Below, one piece after another: positions 42,682 through 51,735 of a DNA stretch of 64,000 bases. A model generated the notes under the pieces. The model was not told the DNA's origin. It made no database searches and worked only from the letters and a program-made list of their open reading frames with translations. Source of the DNA: Arenibacter sp. F20364 (lineage in GTDB: Bacteria; Bacteroidota; Bacteroidia; Flavobacteriales; Flavobacteriaceae). The stretch spans positions 124,001 through 188,000 of the forward strand of contig NZ_JALKBD010000005.1 of NCBI RefSeq assembly GCF_023015905.1. The letters are read 5' to 3'. The translations under genes and the position numbers were made by a program. Numbering within the stretch: position 1 is the stretch's first letter; each line of letters begins with the position of its first letter.

Positions 42682-44684
42682 GATAGCACCAATACGATTT
42701 TGTTTACTTTTTTTAGATCTGTTCCTTTAGCAATTGATTGCTTCTTAACCTTTCCATTCCCTTTAACCTCTACTTCAATCCCTAAATTTTCTAGGATCGA
42801 TACCGCATCCATGCCGCTCATACCCTCAACATTGGGCACTTCATTGTATTTTTTATTGGAAGCCGCAAAGTATCTCTGAAAATCCTCATCCAATTTTTTA
42901 GTCTCTGCATCATTAACATCCACTTCATCGACCAGGGGAGAACTAGCATATATTTTTTGGGCAACCGATTTAAAAACAGGCCCTGATACATCGGCACCAT
43001 AGTACCCTACGCTTTTGTCCGGTTCATGAATAACCACGATACAGGAATATTTGGGGTCGTCCGCAGGAAAGTAACCAGCAAAAGTGGAAATGTATTTCAT
43101 CACCTCTGGATCTTTTGAAACATAGTTCTTTTGAGTGGTTCCGGTTTTTCCCGCCATCGAAAAATTGGGAGAATAAAGCCCATGTCCGGTACCGTGCTTT
43201 TTCTCTACAACATCTTTCAACAGCTGCTGTACCTTACGCACTGTTTCCTTGGAACAGATAGACGGATTAATGACCTCCTTATCAAATTTCAAAATAGTCT
43301 TATCCCACTCCTTTACCGCTTTTATCAGCCTAGGCTTCAACATCTCCCCGTTATTGGCAATAGCATTGTAAAAAGTAAGGGTTTGCAGAGGAGTAAGAGC
43401 TACCTCATATCCATGGGACATCCAGGCTAAGGAAACCCCTGACCAACCTTTGTCCCCTGGATAACGGATTACAGGAGTGCCCTCCCCATTTATCGGCATT
43501 CCCAATTCCCTATGAAGGTTCATGTTCATTAAGCGGTTCACAAATTTTTCAGGATTGTCCTTGTAATTGTTATTGATGATTTTGGCAAAAGCCGTATTGG
43601 AGGACACCTCAAATGCCTTGGCAGCGGATATTTTGCCATATCCACCATACTTGGAGTCCCTAACCGTTCTGTTGTAGACCTTGAACGTACCTTTTTCCGT
43701 ATCAATAACCGTGTTGGTATCTATTACCTTGTCCTCCAAGGCTACCACCATAGACATCAGCTTAAAAGTTGATCCTGGCTCATGGGACTCCCCAATGGCA
43801 TAATTTAGTCGCTCATAATATTTACCCTCGCTAGTCCTTCCCAAATTGGATATGGCCTTGACCTCTCCGGTCTTGGTTTCCATTACAATTACACAACCGT
43901 GTTCCGCATTATATTTCTCCAATTGCCCCAATAAAGCATGATGCGCAATGTCCTGTATGTTGATATCGATAGTGGAAACCACATCATAGCCATCCTTGGG
44001 CTCCACAATATTATCCCAGCCAATAGGCTTCCATTGTCCTTTGGCTATTTTCTGTTTCAACCTCTTACCTTCTACACCCCTTAAATATTGTCCGAACGCC
44101 CCTTCCAATCCAACCCTGGTGCGGTATCCTTCTTCATCTACCCTTTCATAGCCCACACTCCGCTCCGCAATCTTGCCCAAGGGGTGCTCACGAACAATTT
44201 TTTGCTCTATAATCAAACCTCCCTTATACGGACCCTTATTAAAAAGCGGAAACTGTTTTACGGCGATATAATCCGAGTAATCCAAATTTCTTGCTATCAA
44301 AGCATATCGATTCTTATTTGCCTTCGCCTTTCTCAAGATTTGCTGATAATGGGATGTGGTCTTGCCAAACAATTTTGCCAGGGCATCGGACAAAGGCTTT
44401 ACGTTTTCCTCAAAATCCTTTTTTCCAACCGTTTCAGCATCAAATCGTATGGCATACCTCGAAACCGAGGTTGCCAGCAAACTACCGTCATCCGAATATA
44501 GGTTGCCTCTCTTGGGGGCAATAGTGAACATTTTCTCCGTGCGATCCATGGCTAGTTTCCGATACTTCTCGCCTTCCACCATCTGTATGCTCACCAATTT
44601 TACCAAAACGGCAATTGCGAACAGAAATAAAAATCCCGCCACAATATATAATCTGGTCAATATGTTTTTTTCCGTTACAGGCAC
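42678..44684 (-). CDS. ftsI: Septal transpeptidase FtsI (PBP3) with PASTA domain
   Basis: Cross-links septal peptidoglycan in the periplasm. 668 residues: N-terminal membrane anchor (about 11-30), dimerisation domain, then the transpeptidase domain with the catalytic SxxK in EPGSTFKL (about 320), SSN in VSSNTAF and KTG in AGKTGTTQ (about 531). The last 60 residues form a single PASTA domain (NVEGMSGMDAVSILENLGI), which E. coli FtsI lacks. It is preceded by ftsL with a 1-base overlap. Confidence 0.97.
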   Translation of the reverse strand: MPVTEKNILTRLYIVAGFLFLFAIAVLVKLVSIQMVEGEKYRKLAMDRTEKMFTIAPKRGNLYSDDGSLLATSVSRYAIRFDAETVGKKDFEENVKPLSDALAKLFGKTTSHYQQILRKAKANKNRYALIARNLDYSDYIAVKQFPLFNKGPYKGGLIIEQKIVREHPLGKIAERSVGYERVDEEGYRTRVGLEGAFGQYLRGVEGKRLKQKIAKGQWKPIGWDNIVEPKDGYDVVSTIDINIQDIAHHALLGQLEKYNAEHGCVIVMETKTGEVKAISNLGRTSEGKYYERLNYAIGESHEPGSTFKLMSMVVALEDKVIDTNTVIDTEKGTFKVYNRTVRDSKYGGYGKISAAKAFEVSSNTAFAKIINNNYKDNPEKFVNRLMNMNLHRELGMPINGEGTPVIRYPGDKGWSGVSLAWMSHGYEVALTPLQTLTFYNAIANNGEMLKPRLIKAVKEWDKTILKFDKEVINPSICSKETVRKVQQLLKDVVEKKHGTGHGLYSPNFSMAGKTGTTQKNYVSKDPEVMKYISTFAGYFPADDPKYSCIVVIHEPDKSVGYYGADVSGPVFKSVAQKIYASSPLVDEVDVNDAETKKLDEDFQRYFAASNKKYNEVPNVEGMSGMDAVSILENLGIEVEVKGNGKVKKQSIAKGTDLKKVNKIVLVLS

Positions 44685-45007
44685 TATTCTTCGGTTTCGG
44701 TTTTTACTTTTATTTTTTTTGGGGGAGTTTCGGACGGAAACAAACCATCCTGCTCCAGAATTCTCAAAACAGTGGATTCCAACTTTAACTCCTGCATATC
44801 GGAGCGCACGTCTACAAACTCACTTCTCAATTCCTTAACCTGCTCATCAAGGGCGGCAATTCTATGCACTTTTCCATCTGCACTATGGGAACTGGCGATC
44901 ATTACAGTTGCCAAAAAAGAAACATAAATGATAAACATCCAGTTTTTGGGAGCACCTCCGCTCACCAAAAACTTTCCTTTTAATATGTCCAATATCCCTT
45001 TTCTCAT
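44684..45007 (-). CDS. ftsL: FtsL-like division protein
   Basis: 107 residues with one membrane segment (about residues 22-40, NWMFIIYVSFLATVMIASS) and a periplasmic heptad-rich stretch (about 50-90) for coiled-coil pairing. It has the FtsL topology and position between rsmH and ftsI. Sequence similarity across phyla is minimal, so the name rests on context. Confidence 0.8.
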   Translation of the reverse strand: MRKGILDILKGKFLVSGGAPKNWMFIIYVSFLATVMIASSHSADGKVHRIAALDEQVKELRSEFVDVRSDMQELKLESTVLRILEQDGLFPSETPPKKIKVKTETEE

Positions 45008-45101
45008 TCCTTAAAATTGACCTACTTATACCTTATTATATTATGCTCTTGCACCACTATGGACGCTACTAAGGACAATCCAATATTTGCGTATTTTAAT
45101 C

Positions 45102-46007
45102 TTAAACCCGCTCCGCTATCCTGAGCTTGGCACTTCTTGCCCTATTGTTCAACTTTATTTCCTCCTTGGAAGGGACCACCAAACCTCCAACCTTTTTCAT
45201 AGGAACTTCTATGTTCCCGTAAAAATCCTTTTCCGGCTCCCCTTCAAATTGGCCAGCCCTAATAAACCTTTTGACCAGTCTATCTTCCAAGGAATGATAA
45301 CTTATAACACTAAGCCTACCTCCATCATTCAACAATTCCGGCACCTGCAACAAAAACTCCTTTATCACTTGTATTTCTTGGTTCACTTCTATCCTTATCG
45401 CCTGGTAGATCTGAGCCAAAATCTTATGCTCCCTATGTTTTGGAAGATACTGAGCCAAAACCTCCTTCAACTGATCGGTTGTTTTTATTGGTGCGTTTTC
45501 CCGCTGCTCTACAATGGTTTTTGCCATGGCATTCGCGTTCCTCAGGTCACCATATTGAAAAAGCACCCTCCTCAACTCATCATAGTCGTACACATTTACC
45601 ACATCAAAGGCTGAAATCTGATTCTTTTTGCTCATTCTCATATCCAGATCCGCATCAAAACGGGTAGAAAACCCCCTCTCGGCCTGATCGAATTGATGGG
45701 ATGAAACTCCAAAATCGGCCAAAATCCCGTCCACCTTCCTTATGCCATAGAACTTCAAAAATTGTTTTATATACCTAAAGTTTTCATTTATCAACTGAAA
45801 TCGCCCATCATCAATAGCATTGGGCAAAGCATCCTCGTCCTGATCAAACGCCAACAGCCTTCCATTCTCTCCCAGCCTTTTCAATATCTCCCTTGAATGT
45901 CCTCCGCCACCAAATGTTACGTCCACATAAACCCCATCGGGTTTTATATTGAGCCCCTCAACAGACTCTGTCAGCAATACCGGATTATGATAAGTCATCG
46001 TCGTCAT
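45102..46007 (-). CDS. rsmH: 16S rRNA (cytosine-1402-N4)-methyltransferase
   Basis: Also known as MraW. 301 residues: HNPVLLTESVEGL near the start, SAM-binding VDVTFGGGGHSREIL (about 28-42), GILADFGVSSHQFD (about 105) and SYHSLEDRLVKRF (about 232). The N-terminus reads MTTMTYHNPVLL; start may be at the first or second Met. It overlaps mraZ by 23 bases from the first Met. Confidence 0.96.
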   Translation of the reverse strand: MTTMTYHNPVLLTESVEGLNIKPDGVYVDVTFGGGGHSREILKRLGENGRLLAFDQDEDALPNAIDDGRFQLINENFRYIKQFLKFYGIRKVDGILADFGVSSHQFDQAERGFSTRFDADLDMRMSKKNQISAFDVVNVYDYDELRRVLFQYGDLRNANAMAKTIVEQRENAPIKTTDQLKEVLAQYLPKHREHKILAQIYQAIRIEVNQEIQVIKEFLLQVPELLNDGGRLSVISYHSLEDRLVKRFIRAGQFEGEPEKDFYGNIEVPMKKVGGLVVPSKEEIKLNNRARSAKLRIAERV

Positions 46008-46449
46008 CTCCCATTACTTCCTCGGCCAAACTTGCAAAGTCCTCGGCCGTTTCCTCCAAAACCTTTTCATAGCTGTCCTTATCCCAAATTTCAACAATGT
46101 TAATTGCCGAACTCAACACCACCTCTTTAGTAATCCCTGCCACATCCACCAAATTTTTTGGAATCAACAACCTACCGGTAGCATCTATTTCCACCACCTT
46201 TACTCCTGCAGAAAATCTTCTTATGAAATCGTTGTTCTTTTTCTTGAATCGGTTCTTTTTGTTCATTTTCTGCATCAACAGATTCCACTCCGCCATAGGA
46301 TACAGTTCCAAACAGGGTTGAAAAACAGAACGTTTAACCACAAAACCTTCATTTATTACGGGAGACATTTGATTTTTAAGCGCCACAGGAAGCATTACCC
46401 TTCCCTTAGAATCGGCCTTACAATCATATGTTCCAATGAAATTAATCAC
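45985..46449 (-). CDS. mraZ: Transcriptional regulator MraZ
   Basis: 154 residues with two SpoVT/AbrB-like repeats: GTYDCKADSKGRVMLPVALK (about 6-25) and VVEIDATGRLLIPKNLVDVAG (about 90, shortened here). MraZ is the autoregulatory repressor of the dcw cluster in E. coli and Mycoplasma and binds three short direct repeats. Repeats of that form lie immediately upstream (46498-46526), supporting the same role here. It is the first gene of the cluster. Confidence 0.95.
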   Translation of the reverse strand: MINFIGTYDCKADSKGRVMLPVALKNQMSPVINEGFVVKRSVFQPCLELYPMAEWNLLMQKMNKKNRFKKKNNDFIRRFSAGVKVVEIDATGRLLIPKNLVDVAGITKEVVLSSAINIVEIWDKDSYEKVLEETAEDFASLAEEVMGDDDDDLS

Positions 46450-46479
46450 TTAAAGTAGCTGGTTTTTAATTTAATAACT

Positions 46480-46487
46480 CAAATATA
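46480..46487 (-). promoter_or_regulatory. -7 element of the dcw promoter
   Basis: Minus-strand TATATTTG, 31 bases before the mraZ start. TTG trinucleotides on the same strand lie 15 and 25 bases upstream, both inside the repeat array, so the -33 element overlaps the presumed operator. Confidence 0.6.
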
Positions 46488-46497
46488 TAGAAATTAT

Positions 46498-46526
46498 TAC
46501 CACAATTTACCACAAAATACCACTTT
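46498..46526 (-). promoter_or_regulatory. MraZ operator: three TGGTA repeats
   Basis: On the minus strand AAAG is followed by TGGTA-N5-TGGTA-N5-TGGTA, with an exact 10-base period (46522-46518, 46512-46508, 46502-46498). E. coli MraZ binds three TGGGN repeats with 5-base spacers and Mycoplasma MraZ binds AAAGTG repeats, so this array combines both features. It overlaps the promoter. Confidence 0.8.
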
Positions 46527-46660
46527 GTTAATAAATTGACTACTTTATCGACAAACGACACCACAATTATCCCCTAAAAACTCCACAGAGCCCATGCCTC
46601 AAAAATTCTTATAACAAAAATTTATCATTAAATATCACCGTTCCAAAAACTTGTCTATAC

Positions 46661-46688
46661 TTGCATAATAATGAAATGCCTATATTTG
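46661..46688 (+). promoter_or_regulatory. Promoter of the alpha/beta hydrolase gene
   Basis: TTG (46661-46663), 17 bases, TATATTTG (46681-46688), an exact match to the flavobacterial pattern, 26 bases before the ATG. Confidence 0.8.
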
Positions 46689-46714
46689 CCAACTAAGATC
46701 AGAAGCTATCCTTA

Positions 46715-47479
46715 ATGGAAAAAAAGATAATTAAAGAGGGAAAATACCGATATATTGAAATGGGTGAAGGAACACCTATTATAATATTGCACGGTCTCAT
46801 GGGTGGGTTGAGCAATTTCCATGGGGTAATGAATCATTTTCCCCCAAAGGGCTATAAAGTATTGGTTCCCGAGCTTCCTATTTACGACATGCCCTTGCTA
46901 AAGACCAATGTAAAGAATTTTGCCAATTTTCTGGAACGTTTTATAGAGCACAAAGGGCTAAAAGATGTAATCCTTTTGGGCAATTCATTGGGCGGACACA
47001 TTGGGCTGCTACATACAAAATTATACCCTAAAATGGTTAAGGCTCTGGTAATCACCGGCAGCTCTGGACTCTACGAAAGTGCCATGGGGGATGGTTATCC
47101 CAAGCGTGGTGATTACGAGTTTATTAAGAAAAAGGCGCAGGACGTATTCTATGATCCGGAAGTAGCCACCAAGGAAATTGTGGATGAAGTTTTTGCAACG
47201 GTTAATGACCGCATTAAATTGGTAAAAACATTGGCCATCGCAAAAAGTGCCATTAGACACAACATGTCCAAAGATCTGCCACATATGTTGACACCCACCT
47301 GCATTATATGGGGAAAGAACGATAGTGTTACGCCCCCCAATGTAGCAGAGGAATTCCATTCACTTCTACCAGATTCCGATTTATTCTGGATAGACAAGTG
47401 CGGGCATGCCCCAATGATGGAGCACCCTTTGGAATTCAACACCGTACTTGACGCTTGGCTGGAAAAAAGAAAATTTTAA
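46715..47479 (+). CDS. Alpha/beta-fold hydrolase
   Basis: 254 residues. Oxyanion-hole HGLMGG (about 25-30), nucleophile elbow GNSLGGHIG (about 88-96, catalytic Ser), acid in GKNDSVTPP (about 207) and catalytic His in DKCGHAPMMEHP (about 229). The substrate cannot be inferred. It lies 36 bases upstream of engB and may be co-transcribed with it, an arrangement I recall as common in Flavobacteriaceae. Confidence 0.9.
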   Translation: MEKKIIKEGKYRYIEMGEGTPIIILHGLMGGLSNFHGVMNHFPPKGYKVLVPELPIYDMPLLKTNVKNFANFLERFIEHKGLKDVILLGNSLGGHIGLLHTKLYPKMVKALVITGSSGLYESAMGDGYPKRGDYEFIKKKAQDVFYDPEVATKEIVDEVFATVNDRIKLVKTLAIAKSAIRHNMSKDLPHMLTPTCIIWGKNDSVTPPNVAEEFHSLLPDSDLFWIDKCGHAPMMEHPLEFNTVLDAWLEKRKF

Positions 47480-47515
47480 GCGACAGTTAAGACCCATAAC
47501 CCTAAAAGCGAACAA

Positions 47516-48130
47516 ATGAAAATTAAGTCGGCCGACTTTGTTATGAGCAATTCCAACGTCGCAAATTGCCCCAAGGACCATTTGCCCGAATATGCCTTTA
47601 TAGGTCGCTCCAATGTAGGCAAGTCTTCCTTGATCAATATGCTTACCCAAAGAAAAAGTTTGGCCAAAACATCTGGCAGACCAGGCAAGACACAACTAAT
47701 AAATCACTTTAAAATAAACGAAAATTGGTTTTTGGTGGATTTACCCGGCTATGGCTATGCCCGCGTATCCAAAAAAGACAAAAAAACCTTTCAAAAATAT
47801 ATTACCGACTACTTTATTGAGCGTCGGCAATTGGTATGTGCATTTGTTCTGATAGATATTAGACATGAACCCCAAAAAGTGGATATGGAATTCTTGGAAT
47901 GGATGGGAGAAAACCAGATTCCATTTTGCATGATTTTCACCAAAGCGGATAAACTTAAACCAAAAGCCATAGAAAACCATGTCAATGCCTATATCAAGGA
48001 ATTATTGGAAGGAGTTTGGGAAGAGGCTCCCAATTATTTTGTCACCTCCTCTACCAACGGTATGGGCCAAGAAGAATTACTAAGCTTTATTGATGAATTA
48101 AACACCAATTTCTTCAAGGCATTAACCTAA
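47516..48130 (+). CDS. engB: Ribosome biogenesis GTP-binding protein EngB (YihA/YsxC)
   Basis: GTPase needed for assembly of the large ribosomal subunit. 204 residues: G1 GRSNVGKSS (about 30-38), G3 DLPGYGYA (about 76-83), G4 TKADK (about 143) and G5 TSS (about 177). The length is normal. Confidence 0.96.
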   Translation: MKIKSADFVMSNSNVANCPKDHLPEYAFIGRSNVGKSSLINMLTQRKSLAKTSGRPGKTQLINHFKINENWFLVDLPGYGYARVSKKDKKTFQKYITDYFIERRQLVCAFVLIDIRHEPQKVDMEFLEWMGENQIPFCMIFTKADKLKPKAIENHVNAYIKELLEGVWEEAPNYFVTSSTNGMGQEELLSFIDELNTNFFKALT

Positions 48131-48159
48131 AGTAACATTTTGTTTACCACAAATTTGAT

Positions 48160-48537
48160 CTAGGATAACCTTGCCTGAACGGCCAAAATTAGATCTTCTT
48201 GACTTTTCATGTCATTTATTTCTTCCCTAAGTAGAAACTCCTGAAGTTGACCTTTCTTTAAAATGAAGACCTTTGGAAGGGATTGCTTATTTTCCCGTTC
48301 GCTGGGATACCGTATTTCAAACTCGTCTTTGTGAAGAAACTCCATTTCCAAACCAGCATTCTGCCTAAATACCTTCCATTTTTTATTTTCAGAAAAAACA
48401 CCAAAGGTTATTGCACACAGATTGCAATCGTAAGTACTAGGGCTCAATGTTTTATGAACGCTATCTAACAGAGCGTTGCCCATACCAGAATTGGCATTAT
48501 ACACAAAAACAAGTTTTTCGGCCTTAATGTTCCCCAT
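48160..48537 (-). CDS. Conserved flavobacterial protein of unknown function
   Basis: 125 residues, no signal peptide. KLVFVYNANSG at the start resembles the first strand of a thioredoxin-like fold, and STYDCNLCAITFG (about 33-45) carries a CxxC in a position that would fit a redox or metal site. No known family. It lies downstream of gldC on the same strand but 100 bases away. I recall similar proteins in other Flavobacteriaceae, sometimes mislabelled 'GTPase'; no GTP-binding motif is visible here. Confidence 0.6.
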   Translation of the reverse strand: MGNIKAEKLVFVYNANSGMGNALLDSVHKTLSPSTYDCNLCAITFGVFSENKKWKVFRQNAGLEMEFLHKDEFEIRYPSERENKQSLPKVFILKKGQLQEFLLREEINDMKSQEDLILAVQARLS

Positions 48538-48640
48538 TATAAAAATTACGAATTAACGTTACCGATTTAGTCGGCAAACACAAAAAAACTTAACGGAACA
48601 ACAGGAGGGAACCCAAGGACAGAAAAAAGTTTATAAAAAG

Positions 48641-48976
48641 CTATTTTTTTAACTCCAGTTTTTCCGCAAAATAATCGCAAAAATCCTTCATAGTAGCCGT
48701 CATTTTTTCATCTTGGGTAGCCTTCATAAAAGTATCGGACAAGGAAACTAGGGTTTGATGAAAAAATACTTTCATTTCATCTACCGGCATATCTTTTGTC
48801 CATAGATCAATCTTCAAGGATTCTTGATTCTTACTGTCCCATACGGACAATAACATTGCCTTGGCCTTTTCATTATCAATACCCCCATCTTGTGCGGACC
48901 AGGACAGCTCTTCAGGAACCCTATTTTCGTCCAATCCAACCCTTAACGTAATTTCAGATGTATGTAGTTTTGCCAT
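48641..48976 (-). CDS. gldC: Gliding motility protein GldC
   Basis: 111 residues, soluble, no signal peptide. The sequence (TSEITLRVGLDENRVPEELSW, shortened) matches GldC of Flavobacterium johnsoniae in length and pattern. There gldC improves but is not essential for gliding, while gldB is essential. It follows gldB by 26 bases, the same order as in F. johnsoniae. Confidence 0.88.
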   Translation of the reverse strand: MAKLHTSEITLRVGLDENRVPEELSWSAQDGGIDNEKAKAMLLSVWDSKNQESLKIDLWTKDMPVDEMKVFFHQTLVSLSDTFMKATQDEKMTATMKDFCDYFAEKLELKK

Positions 48977-49002
48977 TACTTTGTTTTTAATTTATTCAAA
49001 TT

Positions 49003-49968
49003 TTACAGCTTTCTTGGTTTATACCCTGACCTTTTGAAAAGTTCTTCTTCGGGCATGGTCAACATTTCCTGTAAAGTAATCGTGTTATTATCCATGAAGG
49101 CCTTGACTATTTGCCAACCTATATATCGCCCTATTTTACCAGGCGACTCGTTGTCCAATTCCAATTCAAACTTGGAGAAGGGAGCTGGATCCAAAAATCT
49201 TGGCCCCAATTTACTATTGGTACTATACAATAATTCGCGTTCAATAAAATAACGCCAAACCTGTTCTTCGTTGGCTTCAGCCCACTCCAATTCATCCGGG
49301 GCGTAGCCTATAGTTACAGCTTCGCTTTTTTGAGGCATAAGCCTTTCCATTAAATACAGCTCCTTGCCATAATAAACAAGTTGCGATAAAAAAGTGCGAT
49401 CACGTGGCGGCGCCACAACGGCTTTAGCAAATGCACTGGCCACATCGCGGGTCAAATATTGTTTATCCAAGTCGTTTGCGATATACTTGGAAATACCTTG
49501 ATAGAATTTATGGGAGTGCCCTAAATAGTTATCAAGACCAACTAGTAGCAAGCTATCCGTTAGAATTATTCTATTATTGTAGTCCACTTCAGAGGTCACC
49601 GTAACCACCTTTGGTAATCTGTAATTAGGAAAGTAATACTTTATATACTTAAACAACCACTCAAAATCTTCTTTTTCACTCTCAAAACCGGGGAAAGTTT
49701 TTCCTACCTCCTGCATAATTTCCATTTGTAGGGTATCCTGTAATTTGGCAAGCCAAATACTATCCGGATAATTGGCGGGAAAAAGATAGGGATACTTTTT
49801 TTTCAATACAGGAATATCCAAAGGTTTTGCTTCCGCAAATTCCCTATCAAACCTGTAAACCTTTAAATCTACTTTTATTTTACCGACCTCATCGGCCAAT
49901 TTATCGCTGCGATCACAACTGCAAAAAATAATAATTGGGATAAAAACAAGGAATATGGCCTTTCGCAT
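49003..49968 (-). CDS. gldB: Gliding motility lipoprotein GldB
   Basis: 321 residues. Lipoprotein signal with lipobox IFCSC (Cys18). The body matches GldB: KVYRFDREF (about 37), YPDSIWLAKLQDT, NYLGHSHKFY (about 148) and LGPRFLDPAPFSKFELELD. GldB is required for gliding in Flavobacterium and linked to type IX secretion-dependent motility. It forms a pair with gldC. Confidence 0.9.
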   Translation of the reverse strand: MRKAIFLVFIPIIIFCSCDRSDKLADEVGKIKVDLKVYRFDREFAEAKPLDIPVLKKKYPYLFPANYPDSIWLAKLQDTLQMEIMQEVGKTFPGFESEKEDFEWLFKYIKYYFPNYRLPKVVTVTSEVDYNNRIILTDSLLLVGLDNYLGHSHKFYQGISKYIANDLDKQYLTRDVASAFAKAVVAPPRDRTFLSQLVYYGKELYLMERLMPQKSEAVTIGYAPDELEWAEANEEQVWRYFIERELLYSTNSKLGPRFLDPAPFSKFELELDNESPGKIGRYIGWQIVKAFMDNNTITLQEMLTMPEEELFKRSGYKPRKL

Positions 49969-50061
49969 TCTAAAGTAATTCGGTTAATGTTTTAAATTTT
50001 AAATTCTAGGCTTTATTTTTACCGTGCAAAGTTAAGTTTTTAAACCTTATAAATTGTTCAT

Positions 50062-50850
50062 ATGCAGACCGAAAAAGTTATAGACCACATTGTAACATGG
50101 TTACAGGAATATGCCAACAAAGCCAATATAAAGGGATTTGTTATCGGAATTTCCGGAGGTATAGACTCCGCGGTCACCTCCACCTTATGCGCAAGAACCG
50201 GACTACAACTTTTATGCTTGGAAATGCCCATTCACCAAGCCGAAAGCCAAGTTACCCGAGCTTCGGACCATATAAAATGGCTAATGGACAACTACAACAA
50301 TGTTAACCGACTGAAGGTTGACCTTACTCCCACTTTCGATAGTTTGGTAGATGCACTGCCCAGTGTTGAAAATGAAGAGGAGAGATTTATGTCCTTGGCC
50401 AATACAAGAGCTAGGTTAAGAATGACCACTTTATATTACTTTGCGGCATTGAACAAACTGCTTGTGGCCGGTACTGGAAATAAGGTAGAAGATTTCGGCG
50501 TAGGGTTCTATACAAAATATGGGGATGGAGGTGTAGACTTAAGTCCGATTGCCGATCTTCTCAAAACCGAAGTATACGAAATTGCAAAAACACTGGGCAT
50601 CAACGAAGATATCATTAAGGCCGCACCTACTGATGGGCTTTGGGGCGATGACAGAACGGACGAAGACCAAATAGGGGCTTCATATCCAGAATTGGAATGG
50701 GCTATGCAAATGGAGGAAGAAGGAAAAACGGATACGGATTTTTCTGATAGACAAAAAGAGGTTTTTCAGATATACAAAAGATTTAACCGCGCCAACAAAC
50801 ACAAAATGCTTCCAATTCCTGTTTGCGAAATACCAAATTCGCTAAAATGA
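50062..50850 (+). CDS. nadE: Ammonia-dependent NAD+ synthetase
   Basis: Last step of NAD synthesis: amidates deamido-NAD. 262 residues, the short form without a glutaminase domain, so it uses ammonia. PP-loop GISGGIDSAV (about 28-37), GTGNKVEDFGVGFYTKYGDGG (about 136, shortened) and TDGLW (about 193). Divergent from gldB. Confidence 0.95.
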   Translation: MQTEKVIDHIVTWLQEYANKANIKGFVIGISGGIDSAVTSTLCARTGLQLLCLEMPIHQAESQVTRASDHIKWLMDNYNNVNRLKVDLTPTFDSLVDALPSVENEEERFMSLANTRARLRMTTLYYFAALNKLLVAGTGNKVEDFGVGFYTKYGDGGVDLSPIADLLKTEVYEIAKTLGINEDIIKAAPTDGLWGDDRTDEDQIGASYPELEWAMQMEEEGKTDTDFSDRQKEVFQIYKRFNRANKHKMLPIPVCEIPNSLK

Positions 50851-51019
50851 ACATCTCACCTAAGAACCAAGTGATTAAATCGAAAAAACATGCGAAAATT
50901 TTCGGTTTTCAATAAAAAAATGAAGCTTTGCTTATCGAATTAGATATTTTAACCCTACATTGCATGTCAGTATTTTTAGACATGATTATTGATGTTGAAA
51001 TCTAGAAAAATAACCAAAA

Positions 51020-51649
51020 ATGATCAAAATTTTAATTGCTGATAATCATCCTATTGTTCGGATGGGCGTTAAACAAGTCTTGGAACATGTTTCAGATATC
51101 GAAGTTATCGCCGATGCATCTACAACCACAGAATTGTTCAATAAGCTGGAAATTTTTACCCCAGATGTTATTCTTCTGGAAATGGACATTCCCGAAATTA
51201 ATGGTATCGCAACCCTTAGAAAAATTAAAAAACAATATCCCAACATACGGGTTTTGATTTATAGCGGTCAATCTGAGGATGTTTATGCTTTAAGTACCAT
51301 ACGGGCAGGAGCTTTTGGTTACTTGTCCAAAACATCGGACATAGATTACATTATAAGTGCTATACGAAAAGTTAGCGAAGGCAATATGTTTATTACCAAC
51401 GAATTGGCCCAACGCCTTGCTTTTGATGAAGGCACACAAAAACCAAGAAGGTTCTTTAGAAAACTTTCCACAAGGGAAGTTGAAGTCCTTAAATTATTGG
51501 CCAGTGGAAAACGTAATAAGGAGGTTGCCCAAGGCCTTGATCTAAACGAAAAAACCGTCAGCACCTACAAAGCACGCTTAATGCGTAAACTAAATGTTGA
51601 CAACTTAGTGGATTTACTACAGCAAGCCAAAGCTTTGGAACTGTACTAG
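51020..51649 (+). CDS. Orphan NarL/LuxR-type response regulator with Glu at the phospho-site
   Basis: 209 residues. Receiver domain (1-120) followed by a LuxR-type HTH (about 143-205: LSTREVEVLKLLASGKRNKEVAQ). In the receiver the phospho-acceptor Asp is replaced: the motif reads VILLE54MDIP instead of LLDxxMP, and the acidic pair is D8-N9. The later Lys (YLSK, about 105) is kept. Glu can mimic phospho-Asp, so the protein may be constitutively active or independent of phosphorylation. No kinase gene lies nearby. Targets are unknown. Confidence 0.9.
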   Translation: MIKILIADNHPIVRMGVKQVLEHVSDIEVIADASTTTELFNKLEIFTPDVILLEMDIPEINGIATLRKIKKQYPNIRVLIYSGQSEDVYALSTIRAGAFGYLSKTSDIDYIISAIRKVSEGNMFITNELAQRLAFDEGTQKPRRFFRKLSTREVEVLKLLASGKRNKEVAQGLDLNEKTVSTYKARLMRKLNVDNLVDLLQQAKALELY

Positions 51650-51675
51650 TTAGAAAACAACCAATCAATAATAGA

Positions 51676-51717
51676 AAAGACTGATTTCCTATCAAAAAAG
51701 GATTTCAGTCTTTTTGT
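51676..51717. terminator. Terminator between response regulator and dnaG
   Basis: AAAGACTGA / TCAGTCTTT with additional pairs inside, followed by TTTTTG on the plus strand. It lies between two converging genes and may serve both. Confidence 0.8.
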
Positions 51718-51735
51718 TTTAATCATTCAGAAATC

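Noticed and set aside
33017-46103. Many plus-strand open frames of 60-160 codons across the dcw cluster
   Set aside because: They are antisense shadows of highly conserved minus-strand genes and lack recognisable domains.
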